From contig JAAYSR010000011.1 in NCBI GenBank assembly GCA_012518325.1, positions 1 to 17,084 of the forward strand: DNA of 17,084 bases. Reading direction: 5' to 3'. Below the pieces are notes generated by a model, which worked only from the letters and a program-made list of their open reading frames with translations, did no database searches and was not told the DNA's origin. The translations under genes and the position numbers were made by a program. Positions 6,967 through 14,717 of this stretch are shown piece by piece. The DNA comes from Bacillota bacterium (GTDB lineage Bacteria > Bacillota > Limnochordia > Darwinibacteriales > Darwinibacteriaceae). Every line of letters begins with the position of its first letter. Positions within the stretch are counted from its first letter, which is position 1.

Positions 6967-8202
6967 TTATCCCTTGACAACCGCCACTGTCCTTACTTTT
7001 AAACGAGGCTTAACCAGGTCTGCCTGATCCGCCATGACATCTTCAATGTTCTTATATGCCTTGAAGTATTCTTCCGCGGTATCGCGTTTACGCTTCTTGC
7101 CGAGCACCACCTCCTTTGCTTCGAAATCCGCCAGAACCTCTTCCACGGCAAACTGACGCATCGCCTCCTTGCGCCCCATCACCCGCCCTGCACCATGGCT
7201 GGCCGAATGGAATGATTCCGGATTGCCTAAACCTTCCACAATATAGGAATAGGACCCCATGGCACCTGGTATAATGCCGAGTTCACCCTGACCGGCCCGA
7301 ATAGCACCCTTGCGATGCACCCAGACTTCCTCACCAAAGTGGCGTTCCCGGGCAGCATAGTTATGATGGGCGTTCACTTCCTGTAAGATCTGGATGTCTT
7401 TCCAGCCGGCATAGCGCTCTAGGCCTGAGAATACAATTTCCTTGACCCTGTCCATGATCTGTTGGCGATTGTGTCTGGCAAACTCCAAGGCAAAGTTCAT
7501 CCAGCCAATATAGCCCCGGGCTTCCTTGGTATCCAAGGGAAGGTAGGCCAAATCAAAGCTGGGCGGAATCTTGGAGCCCATTTTCCTGTTGAGTTCCTTG
7601 GCCAGGTTATTGAAGTAGTTGGCCACTTTATACCCGAAGTTCCTGGAACCGGTGTGAACCATGATACCTAAGCTGCCGTCTTCATCTTCCTGAAGTTCAA
7701 TAAAGTGATTCCCGCCGCCAAGGGTGCCGAGCTGCACATAGGCCTCTTCGATGGTGGGCAGTTTATCCCGTCCGTAGTGATAGAGCTGTCTTAGGGAGCA
7801 GCGATCCAAGAACTCAGATTTCTGCGGACGGCTGTGATGTTCAAAGCCCTGGGGGACATCTCGCATGATCTGCCCTACAAGCGTGTGGGCCAAGGTCCCT
7901 TGCGGTGTCTTTACCTCACGGCATAGGCGTGCAGGAACGTTAGTATGCACAAATCCCATGCCGCAGCCGATGTCTACCCCCACTGCGTTGGGAACGATCG
8001 CTTCAGAACTGGCCATTACCCCTCCTATAGGCATGCCGTAGCCCGAATGTGTATCCGGCATCAATGCAATGTGCCTGAAGGCAAAGGGCAGGTTAGCCAA
8101 GTTTTTTGCCTGGCGAAGGCAGTCCTCGTCGAGGTGTGCCGCACTGGGCAGCCACACCTTAATCGGCAAGAGCTGTTCTCCTTCATTAAACAAGACGAAC
8201 AT
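6967..8202 (-). CDS. rtcB: RtcB family RNA-splicing ligase
   Basis: A 411-aa GTP- and Mn-dependent RNA ligase that joins 2',3'-cyclic phosphate or 3'-phosphate ends to 5'-OH ends, used in tRNA or rRNA repair. The family core is intact: VGVDIGCGMG with the metal-binding Asp 77 and Cys 80, LGGGNHFIE (His 166), MVHTGSRNFG (His 183), NAHHNYA (His 279/280), and SHGAGR with the guanylated His 336. The ATG at 8202 lies 6 nt after GAAAGGAG. A reading from 8223 would place that site inside the coding region and overlap the gene before it. The upstream PHP gene stops at 8205, leaving 2 nt between them, so the two are almost certainly co-translated. No archease or RtcA gene is visible nearby. No terminator follows. 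Confidence 0.95.
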   Translation of the reverse strand: MFVLFNEGEQLLPIKVWLPSAAHLDEDCLRQAKNLANLPFAFRHIALMPDTHSGYGMPIGGVMASSEAIVPNAVGVDIGCGMGFVHTNVPARLCREVKTPQGTLAHTLVGQIMRDVPQGFEHHSRPQKSEFLDRCSLRQLYHYGRDKLPTIEEAYVQLGTLGGGNHFIELQEDEDGSLGIMVHTGSRNFGYKVANYFNNLAKELNRKMGSKIPPSFDLAYLPLDTKEARGYIGWMNFALEFARHNRQQIMDRVKEIVFSGLERYAGWKDIQILQEVNAHHNYAARERHFGEEVWVHRKGAIRAGQGELGIIPGAMGSYSYIVEGLGNPESFHSASHGAGRVMGRKEAMRQFAVEEVLADFEAKEVVLGKKRKRDTAEEYFKAYKNIEDVMADQADLVKPRLKVRTVAVVKG

Positions 8203-8204
8203 TG

Positions 8205-8990
8205 TCATCTCCTTTCTAAACATTCGAGATTGGCCAGGGTAAGCCCGAGATCCCGGGCAATCTGCCGGCCCTGCTTAATGCCTTGGGAGACATGCCGAGG
8301 ATGGTGCGCGTCGGAGTTGACAATCACTGTAACATCATAATCTGCAGCCAGTTCCCAAAAAGGGAGCCAGGGGTATGCGGTCCTGGTGCCCTGGGAATTC
8401 AGCACTGTGCGCGTCATCAGTCCATAACCGTTGATTTCCAGGGGCAGCTTGAGCTCCTCCGCAGCGCTCAGTATATCTTTTGAAGCTGCGGCTGCATTCT
8501 GATCCCATTCCAAATAGGAGAGGCCAAATAAGTCAGGATGGGCCACAAACGAAAACAGTCCGGAACGCATAGACTTAATTAGAAACTCTGTATAAGCCGC
8601 CAGGCGCTTGGCATCGACTATCTCCCCGTGGCTGCTGAGCCAGCGGCCGCCGAAGGGGAAAAAGTGACAGCCCAGGATAAGATAATCGAAGCTGTACTTC
8701 CCTAGGAGAACCTCTGAAAAGAAGCTGTTGTATTCGGGTGCCCATTCGCATTCCATACCCTTGAGCATTTTCAGTTCGGGAAAGGCCTTTTGCCCCTCCT
8801 CAATTGCAGAGACATAGCCGGGCAGGTCAGACAGTTCCATACGAATCGGCAGCCAGCGGTTGTCCGGCAAGGGTGTGTGATCCGTTATGCCTAGAACTTC
8901 AAATCCTTGGTCCAGTGCTGCTCTGGCATAATCGGCGACGTCACCGTCGGCATGCTTGCAGCGAAACGTGTGCGTGTGATAGTTTTTCAA
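8205..8990 (-). CDS. PHP-domain phosphoesterase, histidinol-phosphatase-like
   Basis: A 261-aa metal-dependent hydrolase of the PHP superfamily. Metal ligands are visible in order: HTH at residues 5-7, His 13, Asp 37-His 38 (GITDHTPLP), Glu 80 (GMECEW), His 109 (LGCHFFPF), His 151 (AHPDLFG), and Asp 227 and His 229 (NSDAHHPRHV). Length and motif order match HisJ/HisK histidinol phosphatases, which carry out a late step of histidine synthesis, but no other his gene is nearby. I chose the TTG at 8990, 6 nt after GGAGGT, because the protein then begins directly with the first motif (MKNYHTHT); the longer frame from 9152 adds 54 unrelated residues through the promoter region. It is the first gene of a pair with rtcB, so a role on phosphate ends of RNA or nucleotides is an alternative. 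Confidence 0.85.
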   Translation of the reverse strand: MKNYHTHTFRCKHADGDVADYARAALDQGFEVLGITDHTPLPDNRWLPIRMELSDLPGYVSAIEEGQKAFPELKMLKGMECEWAPEYNSFFSEVLLGKYSFDYLILGCHFFPFGGRWLSSHGEIVDAKRLAAYTEFLIKSMRSGLFSFVAHPDLFGLSYLEWDQNAAAASKDILSAAEELKLPLEINGYGLMTRTVLNSQGTRTAYPWLPFWELAADYDVTVIVNSDAHHPRHVSQGIKQGRQIARDLGLTLANLECLERR

Positions 8991-9054
8991 ACAAATACCT
9001 CCATTTATATTAAGCCGGAGCATCATGCTGCCAGCTATTTGGTCATCTATCTCT

Positions 9055-9083
9055 ACTGTACTATTATGCCGGCCGACAAGCAA
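9055..9083 (-). promoter_or_regulatory. Candidate promoter for the PHP-rtcB pair
   Basis: On the minus strand TTGCTT (9083-9078) and TACAGT (9060-9055) are separated by 17 nt, a sigma-70/sigma-A-like arrangement. They lie about 65 nt before the TTG start of the PHP gene, in the divergent region 8991-9188. The -35 match is moderate. Confidence 0.45.
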
Positions 9084-9138
9084 GGTTTGGCGCTGGAACA
9101 TAAAACCGTCAAACCTCTCGAATAAAGTGATGATTTTA

Positions 9139-9168
9139 TTGCAGAACCTCACTGTATTCAGTTACAAT
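9139..9168 (+). promoter_or_regulatory. Promoter of the polysaccharide deacetylase operon
   Basis: TTGCAG (9139-9144) and TACAAT (9163-9168) are spaced by 18 nt, a good sigma-A type match. A start point near 9175 would give a very short leader carrying the AAGGAGG site (9175-9181) of the deacetylase gene, so the actual start may be a few bases earlier. Confidence 0.55.
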
Positions 9169-9188
9169 AGGGCGAAGGAGGCTCACCC

Positions 9189-10067
9189 GTGAATCAGCTA
9201 GAGTTTATCTTAAGAGTTTTAGCCCTGATCGGAATAGTTTTCCTGATTTCTTCCATGTATTGGCGTTTAGGCAAACGCCTCTTTGGACTGCTAAGACTTA
9301 GGGAGCGAAAACTGCCCCTTGCACTGATTTCAGGCATACTGGGCGTGGCAACGATACTTGTTTTGTTTTCTGTCTGGGTTTATCACGGCTTTGGCTACCA
9401 GCCCGACATCTACAGGGTTGGCAACCGTGCCTCCAATAAGGTTGCCATCACCTTTGACGATGGGCCAAGTGAGGAGTTCACCCTGGCCATTTTAGACATT
9501 CTCAAGGAGTATGATGTTCCTGCAACCTTTTTCATGGTGGGCAAACACGTGGAAAAATACCCCCACGTTGCCCAAAGGGTTGTTGAAGAAGGTCATGCCA
9601 TCGGCAATCATACCCAAAGTCACCGGAATCTGCCCACCCTTTCCACGCTTGAGCTGCAGCGGGAAGTGATGGAAGCCACAGCCGTAATTGCCGAAGTCAC
9701 AGGCATGTATCCAAAATATGTGCGTCCTCCCCGGGGCATGTATGACGATCGGTTTAGGCGCCTGGCAGGGCTGTTGGGGCAAGAAATTGTGCTCTGGTCC
9801 ATTTCAACGCGGGATTGGCGCTACGGAGTCACTCCCGCCTATATCGAGCGCTTGGTGGAAAGCAAAGTACGAGGCGGAGACATCATTCTCTTTCATGACA
9901 GCGGCGCGCTGGTCAGGAGCGAAGGCGGAGATCGGCGGGCTACAGTACTGTCTTTGGCAAATGTGATCGAGATAATCAGGGCCAAAGGTCTGGAAATTGT
10001 GTCACTGGAAGAACTGCTGCACGGTGCGCCGCCCGAGGAGTATCCGGTGGTGGATCGTCCTGAATAG
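9189..10067 (+). CDS. Membrane-anchored polysaccharide deacetylase (NodB/CE4 family)
   Basis: A 292-aa protein with two N-terminal membrane segments (about 5-22 and 43-65) and an extracytoplasmic CE4 deacetylase domain (about 80-280). Such enzymes remove acetyl groups from peptidoglycan or other cell-surface sugars. The five family motifs are visible: TFDDGPS (88-94, catalytic base Asp 90 and metal Asp 91), HTQSH (141-145, metal His 141 and His 145), RPPRG (179-183), the STRDW segment (206-210) and ILFHD (233-237, catalytic His 236). The GTG start is 7 nt after AAGGAGG and just downstream of a good promoter. It is first in a plus-strand set with a GNAT acetyltransferase and a decayed hydrolase. 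A PdaA/PgdA-like role in cell-wall modification is probable; the precise substrate is unknown. Confidence 0.92.
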   Translation: MNQLEFILRVLALIGIVFLISSMYWRLGKRLFGLLRLRERKLPLALISGILGVATILVLFSVWVYHGFGYQPDIYRVGNRASNKVAITFDDGPSEEFTLAILDILKEYDVPATFFMVGKHVEKYPHVAQRVVEEGHAIGNHTQSHRNLPTLSTLELQREVMEATAVIAEVTGMYPKYVRPPRGMYDDRFRRLAGLLGQEIVLWSISTRDWRYGVTPAYIERLVESKVRGGDIILFHDSGALVRSEGGDRRATVLSLANVIEIIRAKGLEIVSLEELLHGAPPEEYPVVDRPE

Positions 10068-10080
10068 GGAGGAAAGATAG

Positions 10081-10704
10081 ATGTATGTGGATCGGGGTTC
10101 TCCTGAAGATGCCCGGGAAATGGCCAAGCTGTACTGTCAAGCCTTTCCAGAGAGTGTAGAGTTCTTCTTTGGCAGGAAACCCGCAAAGCTTCTCCTGGAC
10201 CTGATGGAACTGACATTTCGCCTGATCTTCCATTGGGGCGGCGAAGCGCTGCTCCTCAAAGACGAGGGCGGCCAGGCAGTCGGTTATTGTCTGTATCTTT
10301 CCGCTGAACAAGCCCGCCTGCAGCGCAGATGGGGCAAAGCCCTGACCTGCCTGGCACGTCTTGCGGCGAAAGTTGCCCCCTCCGAACTGCTTCGGCTGCT
10401 GCATAACCAGCTTACTATGGCGAGATCTGCCGAAAGCACCAGAAAGATCCCGAAAACTAAGGCTGAAATTCTGTCCATAGCCATCAGCCCCGCCTGTCAG
10501 GGGCAGGGCCTGGGCACTTTGCTCTTGGAGAAAGTTCTGCAGAGGATTAAGAATCAGCCTGTGATCCTTAATGTGCGGGCTAATAATGAGTCCGGCAAAC
10601 GCTTGTATGCCGCGGCAGGATTTTCTGCCTATGGCACCACCAAAGATTTGCTCGGGGAGTGGATAATGCTGATCAGGGAACCCCGCTCCCATTCCCAGCG
10701 CTAG
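10081..10704 (+). CDS. GNAT family N-acetyltransferase
   Basis: A 207-aa acetyl-CoA-dependent acetyltransferase of the GNAT fold. Motif A, which binds the CoA pyrophosphate, is ILSIAISPACQGQGLGTLLL (130-149) with the Q-x-x-G-x-G/A-type loop at QGQGLG (140-145). Motif B follows as NVRANNESGKRLYAAAGF (164-181), the usual N-x-x-A-x-x-x-Y-x-x-x-G-F pattern. The first 100 residues are less conserved, with an early AFPESVEFFFG segment as seen in small GNATs of unknown target. The start is ATG with GGGAGGAAAG just upstream, 13 nt after the deacetylase stop, so it shares that transcript. The substrate cannot be read from the sequence. The linkage to a deacetylase could mean a cell-surface sugar, but this is only context. 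Confidence 0.9.
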   Translation: MYVDRGSPEDAREMAKLYCQAFPESVEFFFGRKPAKLLLDLMELTFRLIFHWGGEALLLKDEGGQAVGYCLYLSAEQARLQRRWGKALTCLARLAAKVAPSELLRLLHNQLTMARSAESTRKIPKTKAEILSIAISPACQGQGLGTLLLEKVLQRIKNQPVILNVRANNESGKRLYAAAGFSAYGTTKDLLGEWIMLIREPRSHSQR

Positions 10705-10716
10705 CGAGGTGGCAGT

Positions 10717-11188
10717 ATGTTAAGGAGAATCTTCATGGGGCCCTCACTCACCCTTGGGTTTTCGCCGGCCAGGGAGGCGAAGCTTCCAGCTACTTGGGAT
10801 TATCCAGGCAGATCCCTGAATTTGCCTGGGCTTTCTTCAACTATCGAGGGTATGGCCTCAGCGAAGGCAGACCCGGCGATACAGCAATTTTCCAAGATGG
10901 GACAGAGCACTTCGACTACTTCAGCGATCCCCAGGTAGATGCAGAGAACATTTTCGTCTTGGGAGGCAGTCTGGGCACCGGGCCGGCAGCCTTTCTGTCA
11001 GCGCACAGACCCCTCAAAGGAGCAGTTCTCTTTTCCCCCTACGACAAAATAGCAGGCGGCGCAGCCCAGGACTTAATGCCTTTCCTGCCTACCCGCCTGC
11101 TGGTCAAAAACCGCTTTGATATCGTACAGTATGCACCCCAGGCTCAATCCGGGACTTTCTCCATTCCCTCGCGGACCAAGCTAAATAG
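10717..11188 (+). pseudogene. Decayed alpha/beta hydrolase (two internal deletions likely)
   Basis: The middle (about 10740-11147, one open frame) reads as an alpha/beta hydrolase: FAGQGGEASSYLGL (oxyanion region), FFNYRGYGLSEGRPGD, the nucleophile elbow LGGSLGTGPA (GxSxG), then LFSPYDKIAGGAAQ and a KNRFDIVQYAPQ segment. This frame has no start codon near its beginning and loses homology where the catalytic Asp and His strands should follow. An ATG at 10717 in another frame, with GAGGTGG upstream, gives MLRRIFMG, which resembles the usual N-terminus of such proteins. A third frame gives IRDFLHSLADQAK and a stop at 11188, like a final helix. The simplest reading is one gene that kept its ends but lost about 50-70 codons near the front and a further block carrying Asp and His. 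It follows the GNAT gene by 12 nt. Assembly error is the alternative. Confidence 0.6.
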
Positions 11189-11193
11189 TCTGC

Positions 11194-11430
11194 CTAGTCT
11201 TCGGAATCCTGGCGACGCCGCATGCGCTCCAACAGCAAGGCCCGCTTGCGCCTGATCCGTTCCCTGATCATCTCGGTCTTTTCCAAATCCAACACGGCGC
11301 TCTTGAACTTCCCATCCGCCAACACAACTATGAGCCACTGGCCTTCTTCTGCGCCCCGGGGCAGCAGGTCGACTGGAACATAAAGTTTGCCGCCGTCTTC
11401 CAGCAACACCACCGCGGCAGCTTCATCCAC
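11194..11430 (-). CDS. DUF3006 domain protein (start uncertain)
   Basis: A small protein, 78 aa from the GTG at 11430. It shows the DUF3006 pattern: a short beta-rich start (AAAVVLLEDGG), VPVDLLPRGAEEGQWLIV, then a charged helix ending in RERIRRKRALLLERMRRR. Members commonly sit beside ComEC-like metallo-beta-lactamase genes, as here, but have no known activity. The family normally begins with a strand of the type VIDRI just before this; that sequence (SAVIDRI) is present upstream in frame but has no ATG, GTG or TTG before an in-frame stop at 11481-11479. The GTG at 11430 also has no ribosome binding site. An ATT at 11472, overlapping the preceding stop as ATTAG and 9 nt after AAAGGAG, would give a 92-aa protein that includes the conserved strand. 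It faces the decayed hydrolase convergently. Confidence 0.75.
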   Translation of the reverse strand: MDEAAAVVLLEDGGKLYVPVDLLPRGAEEGQWLIVVLADGKFKSAVLDLEKTEMIRERIRRKRALLLERMRRRQDSED

Positions 11431-11467
11431 AATGCGGTCGATAACCGCTGATACAGACTGCCTGTCG

Positions 11468-12553
11468 CTAATCCTCCCTCACTCCTTTGACATAGGCCAG
11501 GCCTTGTTCTTTGATGTCTCTAATCCTCTGTGCCCCTAGACCCGATACCCATCTCAAGTCATCAACAGATCTGAAGGGAGCAACTTCCCTCAGCTCGATA
11601 ATCTCTTGGGCCCGAGCAGGACCGATATGCACAATGCGCTGCAGCTCCAGAAAAGAGGCGGTGTTCAGCTCCACCCTGCCTCCCTCTCGCCATGAAGGAG
11701 CCCCCTCGGTCGGCACCAATTCTTGCCCTGATTCAGCGTACACCCTATAAGAGTGTCCGTCGGTCCAGGCGACGATCGTACCATTCAAGTCCGTGCCATA
11801 GACTGGAACTTCCAGGATCTTCAAACGGTTAATCACTTCCTGGTGAGGATGTCCGAAGGAATTGTCCAAACCTGCGGAATAAACCGCAAGCTCCGGCCGG
11901 ACAGCCAGGAGAAACTCCAGGGAGGACGAAGTGCGTGAACCGTGGTGCCCCAGCTGCAATATCTGGGCTTCCAAGGGCAGACCCGTCTCGATCATATGCC
12001 CTTCACTCCGCCTTTCCGCATCGCCGGTAAAAAGAAAAGCTGTGTTCCCGTAAACAGCCCGCACCACCAGATTGCTGGCATGGAGGTCGGCTCCTATTTC
12101 AGCAGGATTCAGAACCTCCAGGCGAAGCGTTCCAAAAGTATAGCTCTCGCCTGTACGGGGTTCCCAGTAATCTGTTTCGCTTTCTAGAACAGCGTCCAGC
12201 AGATGTTCGAAAAGTATGGTCGTGTGCTCGAAGCCGGACATCCAGACTTCGGCTACCGAGAACGCAGCCAGCACCGCAGCGGCCTGTCCGATATGGTCTG
12301 CATGGGGGTGCGTGACAATGAACAGATCGATTGCGTCCACACCCAGTCGCTGCAAGTGTTCTAAAACACCGCTGTCTCCCGGGTCCCCTGCATCTATCAG
12401 CACTGTGAAATCAGGACCCAAAAGCACAGTGGATTCTGCCTGCCCTACATCTAAATAATAGACATGCATGTCCTCCAGCGCCTGGCCATAGCCGGAAATT
12501 CCGGCCAGGACCAGCAGGGCTGCAAGACAGAACCTAAGCATTTTCTTACCCAT
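11468..12553 (-). CDS. Secreted ComEC-like metallo-beta-lactamase protein with ComEA-like HhH tail
   Basis: A 361-aa exported protein. Residues 1-25 are a signal peptide. Residues 29-275 form a metallo-beta-lactamase domain of the type at the C-terminus of the DNA-uptake channel ComEC: VYYLDVGQAEST, THPHADHIG (81-89, metal ligands), TGD (176-178), LGHHGSRTS (202-210) and FGHPH (233-237). After a short linker, residues 294-350 are a ComEA-like double helix-hairpin-helix DNA-binding domain (VELNTAS, IGPARAQEIIELR, VSGLGAQRIRDI). The combination suggests an extracytoplasmic DNA-binding nuclease or phosphodiesterase, for DNA uptake or nutrient DNA use. This activity is inferred; there is no ComEC membrane domain. 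The ATG start has AAGGTGG 9 nt upstream. It overlaps or abuts the DUF3006 gene downstream. Confidence 0.9.
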   Translation of the reverse strand: MGKKMLRFCLAALLVLAGISGYGQALEDMHVYYLDVGQAESTVLLGPDFTVLIDAGDPGDSGVLEHLQRLGVDAIDLFIVTHPHADHIGQAAAVLAAFSVAEVWMSGFEHTTILFEHLLDAVLESETDYWEPRTGESYTFGTLRLEVLNPAEIGADLHASNLVVRAVYGNTAFLFTGDAERRSEGHMIETGLPLEAQILQLGHHGSRTSSSLEFLLAVRPELAVYSAGLDNSFGHPHQEVINRLKILEVPVYGTDLNGTIVAWTDGHSYRVYAESGQELVPTEGAPSWREGGRVELNTASFLELQRIVHIGPARAQEIIELREVAPFRSVDDLRWVSGLGAQRIRDIKEQGLAYVKGVRED

Positions 12554-12615
12554 AAAACAAACCCACCTTCACCTGGCAATATGCTCTTCGTGCTGCAGGC
12601 GTCCTTTTCCTTCCA

Positions 12616-12652
12616 AAGAAAAAAGAGGCGTGTGGCCTTTGGCCGCCGCCTC
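12616..12652 (-). terminator. Intrinsic terminator after the class B PBP
   Basis: On the minus strand the arm GAGGCG (12652-12647) pairs with CGCCTC (12630-12625), with an inner GGCC-AAA-GGCC hairpin, and six U residues follow directly. It starts 10 nt after the PBP stop codon and separates that gene from the metallo-beta-lactamase gene, which should therefore have its own promoter in 12554-12615; I could not place one with confidence. Confidence 0.85.
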
Positions 12653-12661
12653 AAATCGCTG

Positions 12662-14626
12662 CTACTGCAGTAAACGGTTGAGGTATTCCCCCATGAGGGG
12701 AGCCGCCGTTTGTCCGCCAACCCCTCCCTCTTCGATCAGAATCACAAAAGCCAGCTTCTGTCCGCTGGGCAGTTCTGTGTGGCCGCCGAACCAGGCGTGC
12801 ACTTTGCCGGCAGCCTCCGCGGTTCCTGTTTTGCCAAAAACATTGACACCGCTGTTTCTCAGGGCGGTTCCCGTACCTTGAAGCACAACGTCCTGGAGCA
12901 TGCTGTTCATCTGGACTACCGTCTCTGTTTTCAAAACGGAACTGGACTCAGGCTGCTCTGTTTGAACCACAAGCTGGATTGGGGGCAGCTGCCCCATGTT
13001 GGCAAAAACGCTGAAGATTTGGGCTACATGCAGCGGTGTCACGAGCACCTGATCCTGTCCAATGGCAGACCAGGCCAGTGCCACTTGGCTTCGCCCAGGG
13101 CTGCCAATCTGTCCGCCCACCATGGGGAGGCCCAGGGCGTAGCTTTGATCAAGGCCAAAGCTCTTGAAGTACGCCTCCAAAGCATCAGCCCCTAAATCTA
13201 ACCCAACCTGTGCCACGGTGGTGTTAATGGAATCCGCCACTGCCTGATGCAGGCTGTGCTCGCCAAAGACCTGCCTTTGAAAGTTCCGCACAATATTGCC
13301 CTGAACCAGAAGTTCCCCAGTATCCACAAAGGTGCTGCCCGCATCGTACAGTCCCCGATCCAGGGCTGCCGCTACCGTCACCACCTTGAACACCGATCCC
13401 GGCGCATAAAGCCCCTGCAGAGCGCGGTTGAACATGGGCAGGCTTTCGTCTGTGCTCAACTCCTGCCACCGGGCGGCGCTGATACCCCCGACGAACTCGT
13501 TTGCATCATAGCTGGGACTGGAAGCCAGGGTCAGGATTTCACCTGTCTGGGCATCCAGTACCACAATAGCTCCCCGGCGGTCTGCTAGAACTTCGAAGGC
13601 CAGCTGCTGCATACGGCTGTCAAGGGTGATAGCCACATCTTGGCCCTGGACAGCCTCCTTTTCTGCTAACAGAGTGCGTTCCCCGTCAACCTCAACGTAA
13701 AAACGATAGCCGGGGCGACCCCGCAGCAGGTCGTCCTGACTCAATTCCAAACCTGCCCGCCCAACCAGCTCACCGCTGATGTATTCCCGTTCAGGGTAGC
13801 TGTCGAGCATGTTTGCGGTGACCTCGCCGAGATAACCTGTAATCTGGCCCATTGGCGCCCCTTCCGGATAGGCCCTGGCCTCGACGCGCCTAAAGAAGAT
13901 GCCCGGGATGGGGCGCAAGAGAGGATCAACCCGTCTGTACTCTTCTTCCCGCAGGCTGATCAAGGGCACAAACCAGTGACCCTGCACCCCGGGGGCTTCG
14001 TACTGTCTGCGGACATACTCCGGACTTAAGCCCAGTTCACTGTGGAGCGCTTCGAGGAGTGCATCTGGATCTGTGATCCGATCAGGCTGAACACCTACAG
14101 TTACCAGACTTCCCTCGCCAGCCAGGACCTGACCGTTTCTGTCAAGGATCTGACCCCGCCGGGGTGCCTGGCGGACCCTTGCATAGTCAGCTTCAATGCC
14201 GTAGTTCGGGAGGGGCAGATTGTTCTCCCACTCTACCTGCCAATCAGCAAAGATGCTTTCTCTCTGCAGCCTCAGCGTTGTCTCCACTTCCAGCGGCTCA
14301 AAATAGCGGCTTTCATAGCGCATCGTGAAGTTAAAAACCGCTGCCGTACTGTCTTTGGAAAGGAGCGTCAGGTCGGGAACTGACATGCCGGTAAGGCCGA
14401 ATGCCTGACCAAAACGGGCAAAAGCCTGTCTCATCTCTTCGCTGCGCGGATGGGGCGCGGCTGAAAAATACGAATCAATAACGCTGAAATCCTCCGCCTC
14501 CAGCTGCGATAGAAATGCCCTGGCCGCTTGGGCGGGATCTCTCTGCAGGTTTTGCCAGAGGTAAAATGCCCCTGCGGCTCCGGAAATCAGCAGAACCAGT
14601 ATTATGATCAGCACAGGTTTCTTCAT
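12662..14626 (-). CDS. Class B penicillin-binding protein (MecA_N/PBP3-type transpeptidase)
   Basis: A 654-aa D,D-transpeptidase that cross-links peptidoglycan outside the cytoplasmic membrane. An N-terminal signal anchor (3-24) is followed by an NTF2-like MecA_N domain (about 29-140), a PBP dimerisation domain (about 150-320, with RRGQILDRNGQVLA at 156-169) and the transpeptidase domain (about 345-650). Active-site motifs are complete: SVFK with nucleophile Ser 411 and Lys 414, SIN (466-468) and KTGT (599-602). The MecA_N domain groups it with Firmicutes proteins such as B. subtilis PBP3 and staphylococcal PBP2a; resistance cannot be concluded from this. The ATG start has GAGGAGAG 6-8 nt upstream. 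It stands alone between TrkH and a strong terminator. Confidence 0.93.
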   Translation of the reverse strand: MKKPVLIIILVLLISGAAGAFYLWQNLQRDPAQAARAFLSQLEAEDFSVIDSYFSAAPHPRSEEMRQAFARFGQAFGLTGMSVPDLTLLSKDSTAAVFNFTMRYESRYFEPLEVETTLRLQRESIFADWQVEWENNLPLPNYGIEADYARVRQAPRRGQILDRNGQVLAGEGSLVTVGVQPDRITDPDALLEALHSELGLSPEYVRRQYEAPGVQGHWFVPLISLREEEYRRVDPLLRPIPGIFFRRVEARAYPEGAPMGQITGYLGEVTANMLDSYPEREYISGELVGRAGLELSQDDLLRGRPGYRFYVEVDGERTLLAEKEAVQGQDVAITLDSRMQQLAFEVLADRRGAIVVLDAQTGEILTLASSPSYDANEFVGGISAARWQELSTDESLPMFNRALQGLYAPGSVFKVVTVAAALDRGLYDAGSTFVDTGELLVQGNIVRNFQRQVFGEHSLHQAVADSINTTVAQVGLDLGADALEAYFKSFGLDQSYALGLPMVGGQIGSPGRSQVALAWSAIGQDQVLVTPLHVAQIFSVFANMGQLPPIQLVVQTEQPESSSVLKTETVVQMNSMLQDVVLQGTGTALRNSGVNVFGKTGTAEAAGKVHAWFGGHTELPSGQKLAFVILIEEGGVGGQTAAPLMGEYLNRLLQ

Positions 14627-14659
14627 GCTTGTCTCTCCTCGCCTTCTCTCTAACCCTTA

Positions 14660-14688
14660 CTATCATATCCTTCGCAGGGAAAGGACAA
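14660..14688 (-). promoter_or_regulatory. Candidate promoter of the PBP gene
   Basis: On the minus strand TTGTCC (14688-14683) is followed by 17 nt and TGATAG (14665-14660), with an overlapping better -10 (TATGAT, 14667-14662) at 15-nt spacing. It lies in the 91-nt gap after trkH and about 34 nt before the PBP start. Confidence 0.35.
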
Positions 14689-14717
14689 TTAATGGGAGAT
14701 GCCTCTTCTTCTCCCGC

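Noticed and set aside
8991..9152. Longer PHP reading frame starting at 9152
   Set aside because: It would run through the promoter region and add 54 residues before the first metal motif; the TTG at 8990 follows GGAGGT by 6 nt.
10717..10938. 73-aa plus-strand ORF as a separate gene
   Set aside because: Apart from the first codons it lies antiframe to the clear hydrolase core, so only its beginning is likely meaningful.
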